Below the pieces are notes generated by a model that saw only the letters and a program-made list of their open reading frames with translations, was not told the DNA's origin and made no database searches. A stretch of 64,000 nt of DNA, taken from positions 185,350,788 to 185,414,787 of the forward strand of contig CM076194.1 of the NCBI GenBank assembly GCA_038277395.1, in the 5' to 3' direction. The position numbers were made by a program, and so were the translations under genes. Below, in pieces: positions 24,196 to 39,200 of this stretch (position 1 is its first letter; each line of letters begins with the position of its first letter). Source of the stretch: Dryocosmus kuriphilus. Lineage: Eukaryota > Arthropoda > Insecta > Hymenoptera > Cynipidae.

Positions 24196-27122
24196 ACCTG
24201 CTTGAAGTCTATTACCAGAATGTACGGGGCATGCGCAAAAAGCTACATGTACTAAGAAAAGTAATACCGGCTTGTACAGCAGATATAATTATTCTTTCCG
24301 AAACTTGGTTGCATAGTGGCATTATGAACTCTGAATTAGGTCTAAATAATTTTTCTCTGTATAGATTTGATAGAGATTCTCTTACTAGCAGCCATGAACG
24401 AGGAGGTGGTATTCTTATTGCTGTTAAAGAAAATTTCATAGTATATCCATACCTTGTAACATTAACTCATTTTGAAGCGATATTTTTTTGTGTAACGTGC
24501 GTAACTTTTCTCACATTTTTTCGCCGTTACTTTCCCTCCTCGCTTTTGATATTGCTAAATATACTGACTTTTGTAATATGCTTGAAGAGGTCTCGAATGT
24601 TTTCCCCGAGCCACCCGATTCATATTTTGGGCGACTTTAGCATGCCTTTCATTAGCTGGAATAACAATGCCACACTTAGTAATCAGGATATTCCCTTTTC
24701 GATAAATACTGATTCTTCTACTTGTCAAAACGCAATCGCTCAAAACCTGTTAGATAAAATTTACTTTTTTTTAAATCTTTATCAAAAAAAACTCTATAGT
24801 AAAAAAATTCGGCTCAATGCTCGACCTTATATTGTCCAATTATAACAATTGCTCGCCCTGCCTGGCACCGGATTCATTGCTACCTTGTGATCCCTTCCAC
24901 CCACCGATAATTTATGATGTATCTACCCCTAGTACACCCAGTGAATTGGCAAATAATACTGTATCTTATAACTTCAAAAAAGCAAACTTCGCACATATCA
25001 ACTCGTATTTAGAAAATGTTGACGGGTTTAAATAGTCTCTCTAATTCGATAATCCTTTCTAACAATAATTGTCAAAAATTTTAAATAATCAGGAAATTAT
25101 CGATAATATGGTTGATTTTTTATACATGCACTTGTACACTGCGATAGAGGAGTATGCCCCTAAGTATTATTATCATACTTCAACCTACCCCCCCGGGTTT
25201 TCATACGAGCTTAAAGATCTCGTGATTGCCAAGAAGATTGCGAAATCAGTGTACAAGAGAACGAGAGATCGGACTGACTATGGAATTTCTCTGTCTTGAG
25301 GGCGAAATAAAATTTTTTTTATGGGAACATTTTTATAATGAGTACATACTTAGGACTGGGGGAAGTATCATAGCCAGCCCGAAATCCTTTTGGAACTATG
25401 TTAACGAATCTAGAAATAATTCTTCGATGCCAGCTGAAATGTTTCTCGACAATTTAAGAGCAGACTCCTGTTTGCAGATAGCCGAATTATTTGCTATGCA
25501 CTTTAGATCAGTCTACAATCCTACCAACATTTGTGCCTACATTCATTCTTACAACGTTGAAGTCGATCTAAACATTGTTTATATTTCCAGAGACGAAATC
25601 AGGGCTAAACTAGTAATCTCAAGCAAAATAAGGGAGGGGGGTATCGATGGCATCCCTCCCTTTTTTTGAAGTCCTGTTGCTCGTCACTTACTGAACCTTT
25701 TTTTTTAAATTTTTTCAACGCGCCCCCTGGAAAAAGGTTACTTCCCGTATGCTTGGAAAAAGGGAATAATTGTTCCTATCCAAAAGGTTGGTGGCAAATC
25801 TGACGTTACTAACTATAGGCCGATAACAAAAATTTAAATGCCATAGCTAAAGTGTTTGAAAGTATAATGTATGATAAATTTTACTTTGCATTTTCTAACT
25901 TTTTCTTTGACGAGCAGCATGGATTTAAAAAGGGGCCCCGCTCGGTTAGTACAAATCTATGCATCTATATTTCAACACTTACTGAGTGCACTAGAGGGTG
26001 GCGGACAGGTGGATTTCGTCTACACTGACTTTTCTAAGGCTTTTGACAAAGTGGATCACAGCATCCTAATTTCTAAACTAAAAGCTTTAAGTGTCTCTAG
26101 TAATACAGTTAATTGGATAGAATCTTATTTACATAACAGAACACAAGTTGTTAGAATAAAAGATCATCTATCTAGCGAAATTTTTGCAAGTCGGGTTTTC
26201 CCCCAAGGGGTCGCGTATGGGTCCCCTAATCTTTCTAATCTTCATAAATGATCTAAAACAATCTATCCAGCATAGTAACTTCCTTTGTTACGCGGATGAC
26301 CTTAAATTATATCGCAAAATTTCTTCCTTTGTTTGTGCAGCAAAACTTCAAGAAGATCTTGAAAGAATTAATTTCTGGTCTTTGGAAAATAACATCCCCT
26401 TTAAAATATAAAAAAAATGTCAAACTATCTCATTCACAAGAAAGAGGAGGCTAATTAGATTCTTTTATAACATCGAAGGACAACTGTTGGATAGAGTTCT
26501 CTTTGTGAAAGATCTAGGTGTCATCCTTGACTTTGCCCTAACTTACCTTGATCATTTATCTATGATTGTGAATAAAGCACTCAAAACATTAGGTTTCATT
26601 ATTAGAACATCTAAGTTTTTTCATAATCTTTTAGTTTTTAAAAACTTTTATTTCTCGCTAGTCAGACCTCTTGAGACGGCTTCCATCATCTGGTCACCCT
26701 TCTACGCGGATCATATGATGAGAATTGAACGAGTTCAAAACAGATTTCTCAGATTTGTAGCTTGGCAGCTTGGTATATATAGGAATAGATTTGACCACAA
26801 TTATACTGAACTACGAACTCCCCTAAACATACCTTCAATGCAATCCCGTCTTGTAACAGCAGATTTGCGTTTTCTCTATAATGTAATTAACGGTCATATC
26901 GATTCACCACAAATTCTAGCCCTGATCTCGTTCTCTGCTCCTTCTCTATCTCTCAGAGGCTCAACCTCTACCTTTAGAGTTCCTTTCCATCGAACAAATT
27001 ATGGCGGGAATAGTACTCTCACACGAATTTGTAAAAAGGGTAACCACTTTCCGGAAATAGATTTCTCCGATTCAAATTTATTAAGGTTTAAGAATAGTCT
27101 CTCAGCGTTACTAAGAGACTAA
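24196..27122 (+). pseudogene. Element B ORF2 (APE endonuclease and reverse transcriptase), many frameshifts
   Basis: The endonuclease starts around EVYYQNVRGMRKKL (24207 on). It keeps IIILSETW with the catalytic Glu (near 24285), GGGILIAVKE, and HILGDFSMPFISW (24625 on), where the usual Asn after GDF is Ser. LDLILSNYNN follows in another frame at 24817. RT pieces: the DGIPP region at about 25640; NYRPI near 25810; VYTDFSKAFDKVDHSIL, motif A, at about 26015; a split PQG..GP motif near 26200, with overlapping frames 25871-26251 and 26184-26411; and CYADDLKLY with YADD at 26289-26300. The last open part, 26487-27122, is thumb and C-terminal region (FVKDLGVILDFALTY, VQNRFLRFVAW), ending in TAA. 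Confidence 0.82.
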
Positions 27123-27252
27123 CAGTGTGCCGTTTCCATACGCTGCCCAGCCAGTAAAATTAGTTCCTATATTTAGTTCCTATTTTTTTTCTTTTTTATG
27201 TAAAAAGGGGGGCGTTGCCCGTTCAATTTTTAAAATAAAAAAAAAAATAAAT
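27123..27252 (+). other. Element B 3' tail
   Basis: Non-coding end of element B: T-rich run near 27181-27198, GGGGGGCGTTGCCCG near 27217, then an A-rich tail before the satellite resumes. Jockey-group elements normally end in A-rich or short-repeat tails, which agrees with an insertion on the + strand. Confidence 0.6.
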
Positions 27253-30200
27253 ATTTATTTTAGGATATAAAACCTGAAGAAGGCACAAAAGCGTGCCGAA
27301 ACGTGTGTTGTAATCATAATTATAATAAAGATCGTATGACCAATGAATATTAACTTGAAATTATTTAATTTCAAATTTAGTTTACTTTAATTTATGACGA
27401 TCGATAAAAAACTTCTTGTTTTGGTAAACCTTAACTAATTTTTTGAATTTGTGGAAAAATAAGGTATGGAAAAATTTGGGATTTTCTGTACATAAAAGGG
27501 AAAAATAGGCCGGGGCCAAAGGGGCCAGATATGGGTGAGGGACATCAACCCAAAAAAAAATTTTTCGTTTCAAGACAAACCCCCTTTTCCCTTATTGATG
27601 TAGGAAAAGTTCCATAATTCCGACAATTGAAAGTTCCACGAAACTTTTTTATATTAAAAAAGCTCATTGAAATTGTACATAGTAAATTAGGTCAGCAATA
27701 TCTAAATTTCAAAAACAAATTTTAAACACTAAAATTTAAAAAATTTAAAAAATTTTTTTTACTTCTTTAACCTTTTGGGGAAAATTTTCACAATATTTAA
27801 AATATCGTTTATATAGAAATATAAAAGAAAAATTTCTAAAAATAATTTTTTGCTTCACAAAAATTTAATTCTAGAGAAAAAAAAATTAAAAACTCAAACT
27901 AAATTTTATGCAAAAAATTTGAATTCAAAAAAAAAAAGATCATTAAACAAAATTATGAAAGAAAAATATTAATTGACATTTTAATTCTGAATTCAAATTT
28001 TAATTGATTTAAATTGTTTTTGTAAACAATCGATTTTTCCCATTCAGTATCGTTTATACCTCGAGGTCTAGCCCAAAAAACTCAGTAAAATGTTCTTCTT
28101 AAAAAAATTGAGAAAATATACTTTTTTTATATTTTAAATACCGATGAGTTGTAAAATAAGGTTTTTTTTAAATTTTTCAGGGAAATTAAATAATAAATGT
28201 AATTTACTTTTTTTTAAAAAAAAAAAAATTTTCGATTAGACTTGATTTTCAAATTTATTTATTTTTTCATATTATTTTTTTTAAAATATAAAACCTGAAA
28301 AAGGGCACAAAAGGGTGCCGAAACGTCGTTTGTAATCAAATTATAAAAAAGATCGTATGACCAATGAATATTAACTTAAAATTTATTTAATTTCAAAGTT
28401 AGATTCCTTTAATTTATGACGATCGATAAAACACTTCTTGTTGTTGGAAAACCTTCAACTATACTTTTTAATTTTGGTCGATAAGGTATGGTAAAATATG
28501 GATTTTTGAATACATAAAAGGGAAAAATTTTGGGCCCTGGGCCCAAGGGCCCGGATATAGGTGAGTGGACATCAACCCAAAGAAAAATTATTCGTCTTAA
28601 GACAAAGGACCTTCCTTATTAGATGTAGGAGAAGTTCCATAATTCCAGCACACATTGAAATTCCACGAAACATTTTTATATTAACAAACTCATTCAATGT
28701 ACATAGAAATTAGAGCAGAAATATCTCATTTTCAAAAAAAAATTTTTAAACTCTGAAATTAAAATTTAAAAATTTAGTTTACTTATTAACCATTTGGAAA
28801 CTTTTCACAATATTTAAACATCGTTTATATAGAATATAAAGAACAATCTATAAAAAATTTTTTTTGCTTCACAAGAATTAATTCTAGAGAAAATAAAATT
28901 AAAAACTCGAACTGAATTTATGCAGAAATTTGAATTCAAAAAAAATAAATCTTTCAACAAAATTATGAAAGTAAAATATTAATTGACATTTAATTCTGAA
29001 TTAAAATTGTAATTGTACTTCATGTATATGTAAACAATCGACTATTTCAATTCAGTATCAGTTTATACCTCGAGGTCGTCAGACCAAGACAATCAGTAAA
29101 ATGTTTTTCTTACAAAAATTGAGATACTATACTTATTTAATTTTAAACTACTGACTAGCTTGTAAAAATAAGATTTAATTAATTTTTACGGTTTTCATAA
29201 TGAATGAAGTACTAGTTTGAAAAAAAAAATTTTTCGATAGCTTGACTTTCAAATGTATTTATTATTTCATATTATTTATTTTAGAATATAAGACCTGAAG
29301 AAGGAAAAAAGGGTGCCAAACGTCGTGTTGTAATCAAATTATAATAAAGAGGGTATGACCAATGAATTTTAAACTTGAAATTATTTAATTTCAAATTTAG
29401 ATTACTTTAATTTAGACGATCGATAGAACACTTTTGTTGTGGTAAACCTTCAACATATTTTTTTGAATTTATGGTCGATAAGGTACTGGTAAAAAGGGGA
29501 TTTTTTGAATCCATCAAAGGAAAATTTGGGGCCTGGGCCCAAGGCGAGATATAGGTGAGGGGACATCAACCCAAAGAAAACTGATTCGTCTTAAAGAAAA
29601 AAGGGACCTTCCTTATTAGTGTAGGAGAAGTTTAAAATTTTCCAGCACACTTTTAAAATTCCACGAAACATTTTATATTAACAACCTCTTTACAATGTAC
29701 ATAGAAAATTAGAGTCAGCAATATCCTTTTTCAAAAAAAAATTTTAAACACTAAAATTTAAAAAATTTTAAAAAATTTGTTTACTTCATTAACCATTTGG
29801 GAAACTTTTCACAATATAAAATATCGTTTATATAGAAATATAAAGAACAATCTATAAATAATTTTTTTGCTTACAAAAATTAATTCTAGAGAAAATAAAA
29901 TTCAAAACTCAAACTGAATTTATCAGAAATTTGAATTCAAAAAAATAAGATCATTCAAAAAATTATGAAAGTAAATATTAATTGACATTTTAATTCTGAA
30001 TTCAAATTTTAAATTGTATCTTAATGATAGGGAAAAAATCGCTATTTCAATTCAGTACAGTTTATACCTCGAGGTCGTCAGACCAAACACATCAGTAAAA
30101 TTTTTTCCCTACAAAATTGAGATACATATATTATTTATTTTTTTAAACTACTGACTATGCTTTAAAAATAGCTTTTAAATTTAAATTTTTAAAACGGATT

Positions 30201-33200
30201 TCATAATGAATGTAAGTACTATGCTTTTGAAAAAAAAAAATTTTTCGTTTAGACTTGACTTTAATGTTATTCATTATTTCATATTATTTATTTTGGAATA
30301 AAAAACCCTAAGGGAGGCAAAAAAGGGGTGCCAAACGTCGTGTTTAACATAATTATAATAAAATCGTGGGCCAATGAATATTAACTTGAAATTATTTAAT
30401 TTCAAAGTTAGATTACTTTAATTTATGATGATCCAAAAAACACTTCTTGTTGTTGGTAAACCTTCAACTATATTTTTTTTGAATTTGTGGTCATAAGGTA
30501 CCGGTAAAATATGGTTTTTTTTGAATACTCAAAGGAAAATATGGCCTGGGACCACGGCGAATATAGGTGAGTGGACATAAACCCCAAAGAAAACTGATTC
30601 GTTTTAAAAGAACAAAGGCCCTTCCCTTTATTAGATGTCGAAAAGTTCCATAATTCCAGCACATATTCAAAACCCCGCAACTTTTTTAAATTTTACCAAC
30701 TCATTACAATGTACATAGAAAATTAGAGTCAGCAATATCTCATTTTCAAAAAAAAATTTTAAACACTAAAATTTAAAAAATTTTAAAAATTTAGTTTCTT
30801 TTTAACCATTTGGGAAATTTTTCACAATATTAAAAATCGTTTATATAGAAATTAAAGAACAATCTATAAATAATTTTTTTGCTTCACAAGAATTAATTCT
30901 AAGAAAAAAAAATTAAAAACTCAAACTGAATTTATGCAGAAATTTGAATTCAGAAAAAATAAGATCTTTCAAGAAAATTTGAAAGTAAAGTTTTAAATTT
31001 GACATTTTAATTCTGAATTCAAATTTTAATTGTATCTTAATGTATAGGGAAACAATCGACTATTTAATTTCAGTATCATTTTAAACCTCGAGGTCGTCAG
31101 ACCAAGACACATCAGTAAAAGTTCTTCCTACAAAAGTTAGATACATTACTTATTTATATTTTAAACTACTGACTAGCTTGTAAAAAATAGATTTAATTAA
31201 TTTTTAACGGATTTCATAATGAATTAAGTACTATGTTTTAAAAAAAAAAAAATTTTTCGATTAGATTGACTTTCAATGTTATTATTATTTCATATTATTT
31301 ATTTTGAAAAAAAAACCTAAAGGGAGGCACAAAAGGGTGCGGAAACGTCGTGTTGTAATCATAATTATAATAAAATGTAGCCCAAATGAATATTAACTTG
31401 AAATTTTTTAAATTTTCAAATTTAGATTACTTTAATTTATGAGACCCATAAAAACTTTTGTTGTTGGTAAACCTTCAACTATACTTTTTGAATTTTGGTC
31501 GATAAGGTCCCGTAAAAATGGAATTTTTAATCATAAAAGGAAAATTGGCCGGGGCCAGGCGAGATATAGGTGAGTGGACACAACCCAACGAAAACTGATT
31601 CGTCATAAAGAACAAAGCCCTTCCTTATTAGATGTAGGAGAAGTTTCATAATCCCAGCACACAAAGAAAACATTGAAAATTCCACGAAACAATTTTTATA
31701 GTAACAACGCTTACTCCAATGTACATAGAAAATATAGAATCAGCAATATCTCATTTTCAAAAACAAATTTTAAACTCTGAAATTAAAAATTTAAAAATAT
31801 AGTTTACTTCATTAACCATTTGGGAAACTTTTCACATATTTTAAAACGACAGAAGTTCAGAATATATAAACATCGTTTATATAGAAATATAAAGAACAAT
31901 CTAAAATAATTTTTGCCTTCACAAGAATAATTCTAGAGAAAATAAAATTCAAAACTCGAACTGATTTATTCAGAAATTTTGAATTCAGAAAAATAAGATC
32001 ATTCAACAAAATTATGAAAGTAAAATATTAATTGTCCATTTTTAATTCAGATTCAAATTTTAATTGTATCTTAATGTATATGTAAACAATCGACTATTTC
32101 AATTCAGTATCAAGTTTTACCTTGGCTCGAGGTCGTCAACCAAGCACAACAGTAAAATGTTCTTCGTACAAAATTTGAGATACTGAATTATTTATATTTT
32201 AAACACTGACTAAGCATGCAAAAAATCAGGATTTAACTAATTTTTGATTTGACGGATTTCATAAGAAAGCAAGTACTAGTTTTGAAAAAAAAATTTTTTT
32301 CGATTAGGCCCTTCTTTCCCAATGTTATTTATTATTTCATATTTTTATTTTACAATATAAGACTCCTGAGAAGGACAAAAGGGTGCCGACACGTCGTGTT
32401 GTAATCAGAAATATAATAAAGATGGTATACACCAATGATATTAACTTGAAATTATTTAAATTCAAAGTAGATTACTTTAATTTATGACGACGATAAAAAC
32501 ACTTTTTTGTTGTTGTTGTAAACCCTTCAACTATACATTTTGAATTTAGGTCGATAAGGTACATAAAATATTGGGATTTTTGAATCCCCCCCATCCAAAG
32601 GAAAATTTGCCTGGGCCCAAGGCGAGATATAGGTAGTGGACATCAACCCAAAGAAAACTGATTCGTCCTTAAAGAACAAAGGACCTTCCTTATTAATGTA
32701 GAAAAGTTCCATAATTCCAGCACATATTCAAAACTCCGCGAAACATTTTTTATATTAAGAATGCTCATTACAATGTTACATAGAAAATTAGAGTCAGCAC
32801 TAATCTCATTTTTAAAAAACAAATTTTAAACACCTGAAATTAAAAATTTAAATTTATTTAACTTCATTAACCATTTAGGGAGACCTTTTTCCACAACATT
32901 TAAAATATCGCTATGTAGAAATATCAAAGAACAATCTGACAAAATTATTTTTTTTGCTTCACAAGAATTAATTCTAGAGAAAAAAAAACATACTCGAACT
33001 GAAATATGCAGAAATTGAATTCAGAAAAAATAAGATCATGTCAAGAAAATTATGAAAAGTAAAGTATTAATTGACATTTTAATTCTAATTCAAATTTTAA
33101 TTGTAATCTTAATGTATACATGGAAACAATCGACTATTTCAATTCATATCAGTTTATACCTCGAGGTCGTCAGACCAAGACAAGTCAGTAAAAACGTTTC

Positions 33201-36200
33201 TCCATACAAGATTGAGATATATGTAATTATTTATATTTTAATTAAACAACTGACTAAGCTTGTAAAAAAAGCATTTTAATTAATTTTAACGGATTTCATA
33301 ATAATGTAATACTATGTTTTGAAAAAGAAAAAAAATATTCGATTAGACTTGACTTTCAAAATGTTTAATTCAGTAATTTCATATTATTTATTTTTGGAAT
33401 TAAAACCTGAAGGAGGCACAAAGGGTGCCGAATACGTCGTGTTGTAATCAGAATTATAAAATAAAGATGGTATGACCAATTGAATATTAACTTGAAATTA
33501 TTTAATTTCAAAGTTAGATTACATTAATTTTAAGACGATCGATAAAACACTTTTACGTTGTTGGTAAACCATCACTATACTTTTTGAATTTATGACGATA
33601 AGGTCTGGTAAAATATGGATTTTTTGAATCCATCGAAAGGAAAATTTGGCCCTGGGCCCAAGGCGAGATATAGGTGAGTGGACATCAACCCAAGAAAACT
33701 GATTCGTCTTAAAGAACAAAGGACCTTCCTTATTAGATGTACGAAAAATTCCATAATTCCACACCTATTCAAAACTCCGCGAAACATTTATATTAAGAAA
33801 TGCTCATTACAATGTACATAGAAAATTAGAGTCCAGCAATATCTCATTTTAAAAAAACAAATTTATAAACATAACAGAAATTAAAAATTTAAAAATTTTA
33901 GTTTACTTCATTAACCCATTTGGGAGACTTTTTCACAACATTTAAAATATCGCTTATTGTAGAAATATCAAAGAACAATCTATAAATTATTTTTTTTGCT
34001 TCACAAGAATTAATTCTAGAGAAAATAAAATTCAAAAACTCGAACTGAATTTATCAGAAATTTAATTCAGAAAAAATAAGAGATCATTCAAGAAAATTAT
34101 GAAAGTAAAGTATTAATTGACATTTTAATTCTGAATTCAAATTTAATTGTAATCTTCATGTATATAGTAAACAATCGACCTATTTCAATCAGTATCATTT
34201 TATACCTCGAGGTCGTCAGACCAAGACACATCAGTAAAATGTTCTTCTTTAAACAAAAATTGAGATATATGTTATTATTTATATTTTTAAACTACTGACT
34301 AAGCTTGTAAAAATAAGCATTGAATAATTTTTAAGGCTTTTCATAAAGATGAATGTAAGTACTGCCTATGCTTTTGAAAAAAAAAAAATTTTCGATTAAC
34401 TTGCCTTTCCAATTTATTCATTTTTTCATATTATTTTATTTTGGAAAATATAACCTAAGGATGCACAAAAGGTTGCCGCGTAACGTCACGTCGTGTTGTA
34501 TATCATAATTATAATAAATTCTCGTATGACCAGATGATATTAACATGAAATTATTTAATTTCAAGGTTTTTAGATTATTTTAATTTATGACGGTATCGAT
34601 TTAAAACACGGGTCTCTTGCTCTTGGCAAACTTCAACTATACTTTTTGAATTTATTGGTCGATTTGGGTACTCGGTAGTGTATATTATATGGGATTTTTT
34701 TGAATACTTCAAAAGGAATATATGGCCTGGGACCAACGGCGATGATATACGGTTGTAGTGGACATCTCCTAAAGAAAAACCTGATTCATTTATTCGTTTA
34801 AAGAACAAAGGACTCCTTCTTTATAGATGTCCGTGAAGTTCCATTAGATTTCCAGGCATCTCATTGAAAAATTGCCACGAAACATTTTTTTTGTCACACA
34901 TGCAAATTTGCAAACGCTCATATACAATGTACATAGAAAAATTAAGTGGTCGGGCCAATATCTCATTTCGATAAAAACCAATTTTAAACTATGAAAACCT
35001 TGAAAGTTATAAATCTTAATAATTTTTGTTTACCTTCTTCATTAAACATTTAGGAAACATAATCCCTTCCACAATATGTTAATTTTTTTTAAACACCATA
35101 GTTTATAAGTATGAAATTAGATAATGAAACGAATCCTATAAATAATTTTTTCTTTTTGCATAACAAGAAAGTAAAATTTCTTGGGAAGAAAATTAAAACT
35201 CAAAGCCTAGAAACTGATTTAAGGCAGAAAGAAAACTTGTATTCTGGAAAAATATAAGATCATTCAACAAAAATTAATGATATGTAAAATTTTAATTGAC
35301 ATTTTTAATTCTGAATTCAAATTTTTAATTGTATTTAAATGTATATGTAAACAATCGAAAATTTTCCAATTCAGTATCAGTTCCTTTGCATCGAGGGGTC
35401 GTCAGACCCTAGTCACATCAGGTAAAATACGTTCTTCTTACTACAAAATTGGAGATGCATTAATTATACTTATTTATTATTTTAAACTACTGACCTAAAC
35501 TTGTAATAAAAATAAGGATTTATTTAATTAATTTATTTTTAATCGGATTTTCATAATGAATGTTAGTACTATGTTTTTGAAAAAAAAAAAAATTTATTTC
35601 GATTAGGCTTGACTTTCAAATGTAATTTATTATTTCAAATTATATATTTTACAATATAAGACCTGAAGAAGGACAAAAGTGGTGCCGACACGTCCGTGTT
35701 GTAATCAGAAATATAAATAGAAATGGTATGACAATGAATATAACTTGAAATTTATTTAATTTCAAAGTAGATTACTTTTAAATTATGACGATCGATAAAA
35801 CACTTTTGATGTTGGTAAACCTTCAACTATACTTTTAAATTTATGGTCGAATAAGGTCACTGGTAAAATTGGGATTTTTTGAATCCATCAAAGGAAAATT
35901 GGCCTGGGCCCAAGGCGAATATAGTGATTGACATCAACCCAAAGAAAACTGATTCGTCTTAAAGAACAAAGGACCTTCCTTATTGAATTAGGAGAAGTTT
36001 TATAATCCCAGCACACTTGAAAATTCCCAAACGGAAAACATTTTTTATATAACAACGCATCTAACAATGTACATAGACAATTAGAATATCAGCAATATCT
36101 CATTTTCAAAAACAAATTTTAAACTCTGAAATTAAAAATTTAAAATTTAGTGTACTTCAATGAACCATATTTGGAAACTTTTCACAATAGTTAAAATATC

Positions 36201-39200
36201 GTTTATATTGAAATTCAAAGAACCATCTATATATAATTTTTTTGCTTCACAAGAATTAATTCCTAGAGAAAATAAAATTCAAAACTCCGAACTGAATTTT
36301 ATACTGAAATTTGAATTTCAGAAAAAACAAGATCATTCAAACAAAATTATGAAAGTTAAAATATTAATTGTCATTTTAATTCTGAATTCAAATTTTAATT
36401 GTATCCTTAATGTATATGTAGAACAATCGACTATTTCAATTCAGTATCAGTTTATACCTCCAAGGTCGTCCAGACCAAGACAAAACAAATAGCTCAGTAA
36501 AATGTTCTTCCTACACTACAAAAGTTGAGATGACATGTAATTAATTATATTTTAAACTACAGACTAAAGCTTGTAAAAATCGAGATTCAACTAATTTTTT
36601 GACGGATTTCATAATGAATGCTAGTACTAATGTTTTTGAAAAAAAAAATTTTTCGATTAGGCTAGACTTTCAAAAGTTATTTAATTAATTCATTATTATT
36701 TATTTTTAGAATATAAGACCTGAATAAGGCGACAAAAGGGTGCCGAAACGTCGTGTTGTAATCAGAATTATAATAAAGATGGGTATGACCAATGAATATT
36801 AACTTAAATTATTTAAATTTCAAAGTAGATTACTTTAATTTATGACGAATCGATAAAACCGAACTTATTGTTGTTGGTAAACCATCAACTATACATTTTG
36901 AACTTTATGGTCCGATAAGTACTGGTAAAATATGGGATTTTTTGATCCATCAAAGGAAATTTGGCCGGGCCCAAGGCGTGATATAGGTGAGTGGACATCA
37001 ACCCAAAGAAAACTGATTCCGCCTTAAAGAAACAAAGGACCTTCCTTATTATAATGTACGAAAAGTTCCAGCGGAAGTTCCAGCACATATTCAAAACTCC
37101 GCGAAACATTTTTATATACTAATCCTCAATACAATGTACATTAGAAAAGATAGAGTCAGCAATATCTCATTTTTTAAAAAACAAATTTTAAACACTGAAA
37201 TTAAAAATTTAAAAATTAGTTTACTTCATTAACCATGTTGGGAGACCTTTTCACAACATTTAAATAATCGCTTATTAGAAATATCAAGAAACAATCTATA
37301 AATTATTTTTTTTCTTCACCAAGAATTAATGTCTAGAGAAAATAAAATCAAAACTCGAACTGAAATTTATGCAGAAATTTGAATTCAGAAAAAATAAACA
37401 TCAAGAAAATTATGAAAGTAAAGTATTAATTGACATTATTAATTCTGATTCATATTTTAATGTATCTTAATGTATATGGAAACAATCGACTATTTTCAAT
37501 TCAGTATCAGTTTTATACCTCGAGGTCGTCAGACCAAGACAAGTCAGTAAAACGTTCTCCTTACAAGAAATTTGAGATACATATACTTAATTTATATTTT
37601 AAACTACTGACTAAGCTTGTAAAAAAAAAGGATTTAACTAATTTGACGATTCATAATGAATGCAAGTACTATGTTTTCAAAAAAAAAATGTTTTTCGAAT
37701 AGGCTTGACTTTCAAATGTTATTTATTATTTTCATTATTATTTAATTTAGAATATAAGACCTGCAGAAGACACCAAAGGGTGCCGAAACGTCGTGTTTAA
37801 TCAGAAATATAATAAAGATGTATGAACCAATGAATATTAACTTGAAATTATTTAATTTCAAAGTTAATTACTTTAATTTATGACGATATAAAAAACACTT
37901 TTTGTTTGATGGTAAAACCTTCAACTAATAACTTTATGAATTTATGGTCGATAAGGTACTGTAAAAATTGGGATTTTTTGAATTCATCAAAGGAAAATTT
38001 GCCTGGGGGCCCAAGCGAGATATAGGTGAGTGGACATCAACCCAAAGAAAACTGATTCGTCCTTAAAGAACAAAGGACCTTCCTTATTAGATGTAGGAGA
38101 AGTATTATAATCCCACCACACATTAAAATTCCACGAAACATTTTATATTAACACAAACGCTCTATTACAATGTCATTAGAAAATTAGAGTCACAATATCC
38201 CATTTTCAAAAACAAATTTATAAACAATTCAAATTAAAAATTTAAAAGTTTAGTTTTACTTTCATAACCATTTGGGAAACTTTCACAATATTAAAAATGT
38301 CGTTTTTAAGAAATATCAAAGAAAATCTATAAATAATTTTTTTGCTTCACAAGAATTAATTCTAGAGGAAAATCAAATCAAACTCGACTGAATTTATGCA
38401 GAAATTTGAATTCAGAAAAAATAAGATCATTCAAGAAAAATTATGAAAGTAAAGTAAATCATAGACATTTTAGTTCTGAATTCAAATCTAAATTGTATCT
38501 TAATTTATATGGAAACAATCGACTATTTCAATTTCCAAGTATCAGTTTATACCTCGAGGTCGTCAGACCCAAGACCCTTCAGTAAAAATGTTTCTTCCTA
38601 CAAAAGTTGAGATACATTGTAATTATATTATATTTTACACTACTGGACTAAGCTTGTAAAAATAAGCATTTAGTTAATTTTTTTAACAGGGATTTCATAA
38701 TGAATAGTAAGTACTTACTGCTTTTTTAAAAAAAAAAATTTTTCGATATTAGACTTGACTTTCAAATGGTTATACATTATTCATATTAATTTATTTTGGA
38801 ATATAAAAAACCTGAAGGAGCACAAAATGGTGCCGAAACGTCGTGGTTGTATAATCATAATTATAATAAGAAACGTAGACCAGTGATAATTAACATGAAA
38901 TTATTAATTTCAAAGTTAGATTTACTTAATTTATGATGATCCATAAAACACTACTTGTTGTTGGTAAACCGTTCCAACGTACTTTTTGAATTTGTGGTCG
39001 ATAAGGTACCGTAAAATATGAATTTTTTTGAATACATCAAAGGAAAATATGGCCTGGGACCCACGGCGAGATATAGGTTGCAATGGACCATCAACCCAAA
39101 GAAAACTAGATTCGTCTTAACGAACAAAGGACACTTCCTTATTAATGTACGAAAAGTTCCATAATTCCAGCACATATTCAAAACTCCGCGAAGAACATTT

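Larger units (their letters stand above)
22971..27252 (+). mobile_element. Non-LTR retrotransposon element B (Jockey/CR1-like), decayed
   Basis: A non-satellite insert of about 4.28 kb with ordinary base composition, unlike the array and unlike element A. It has a 5' leader of about 117 bp, ORF1, ORF2 and an A-rich 3' end (AAAATAAAAAAAAAAATAAA). On the left the unit stops at GATACATATAC; on the right it resumes at ATTTATTTTAGGATATAAAACC. About 170 bp of the unit between these points are missing, and I see no target-site duplication, so the insertion came with a target deletion or was followed by rearrangement. At least six frame breaks in ORF2 mark it as dead. The RT block (DFSKAFDKVDHSIL, YADDLKLY) resembles the Jockey/CR1 group; the clade is not firmly settled. 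Confidence 0.88.

Noticed and set aside
33052..33279. Short frames in block 3 (for example 33052-33279, 35277-35498, 37430-37702) as genes
   Set aside because: They are chance openings in indel-rich AT satellite, not shared between neighbouring units.
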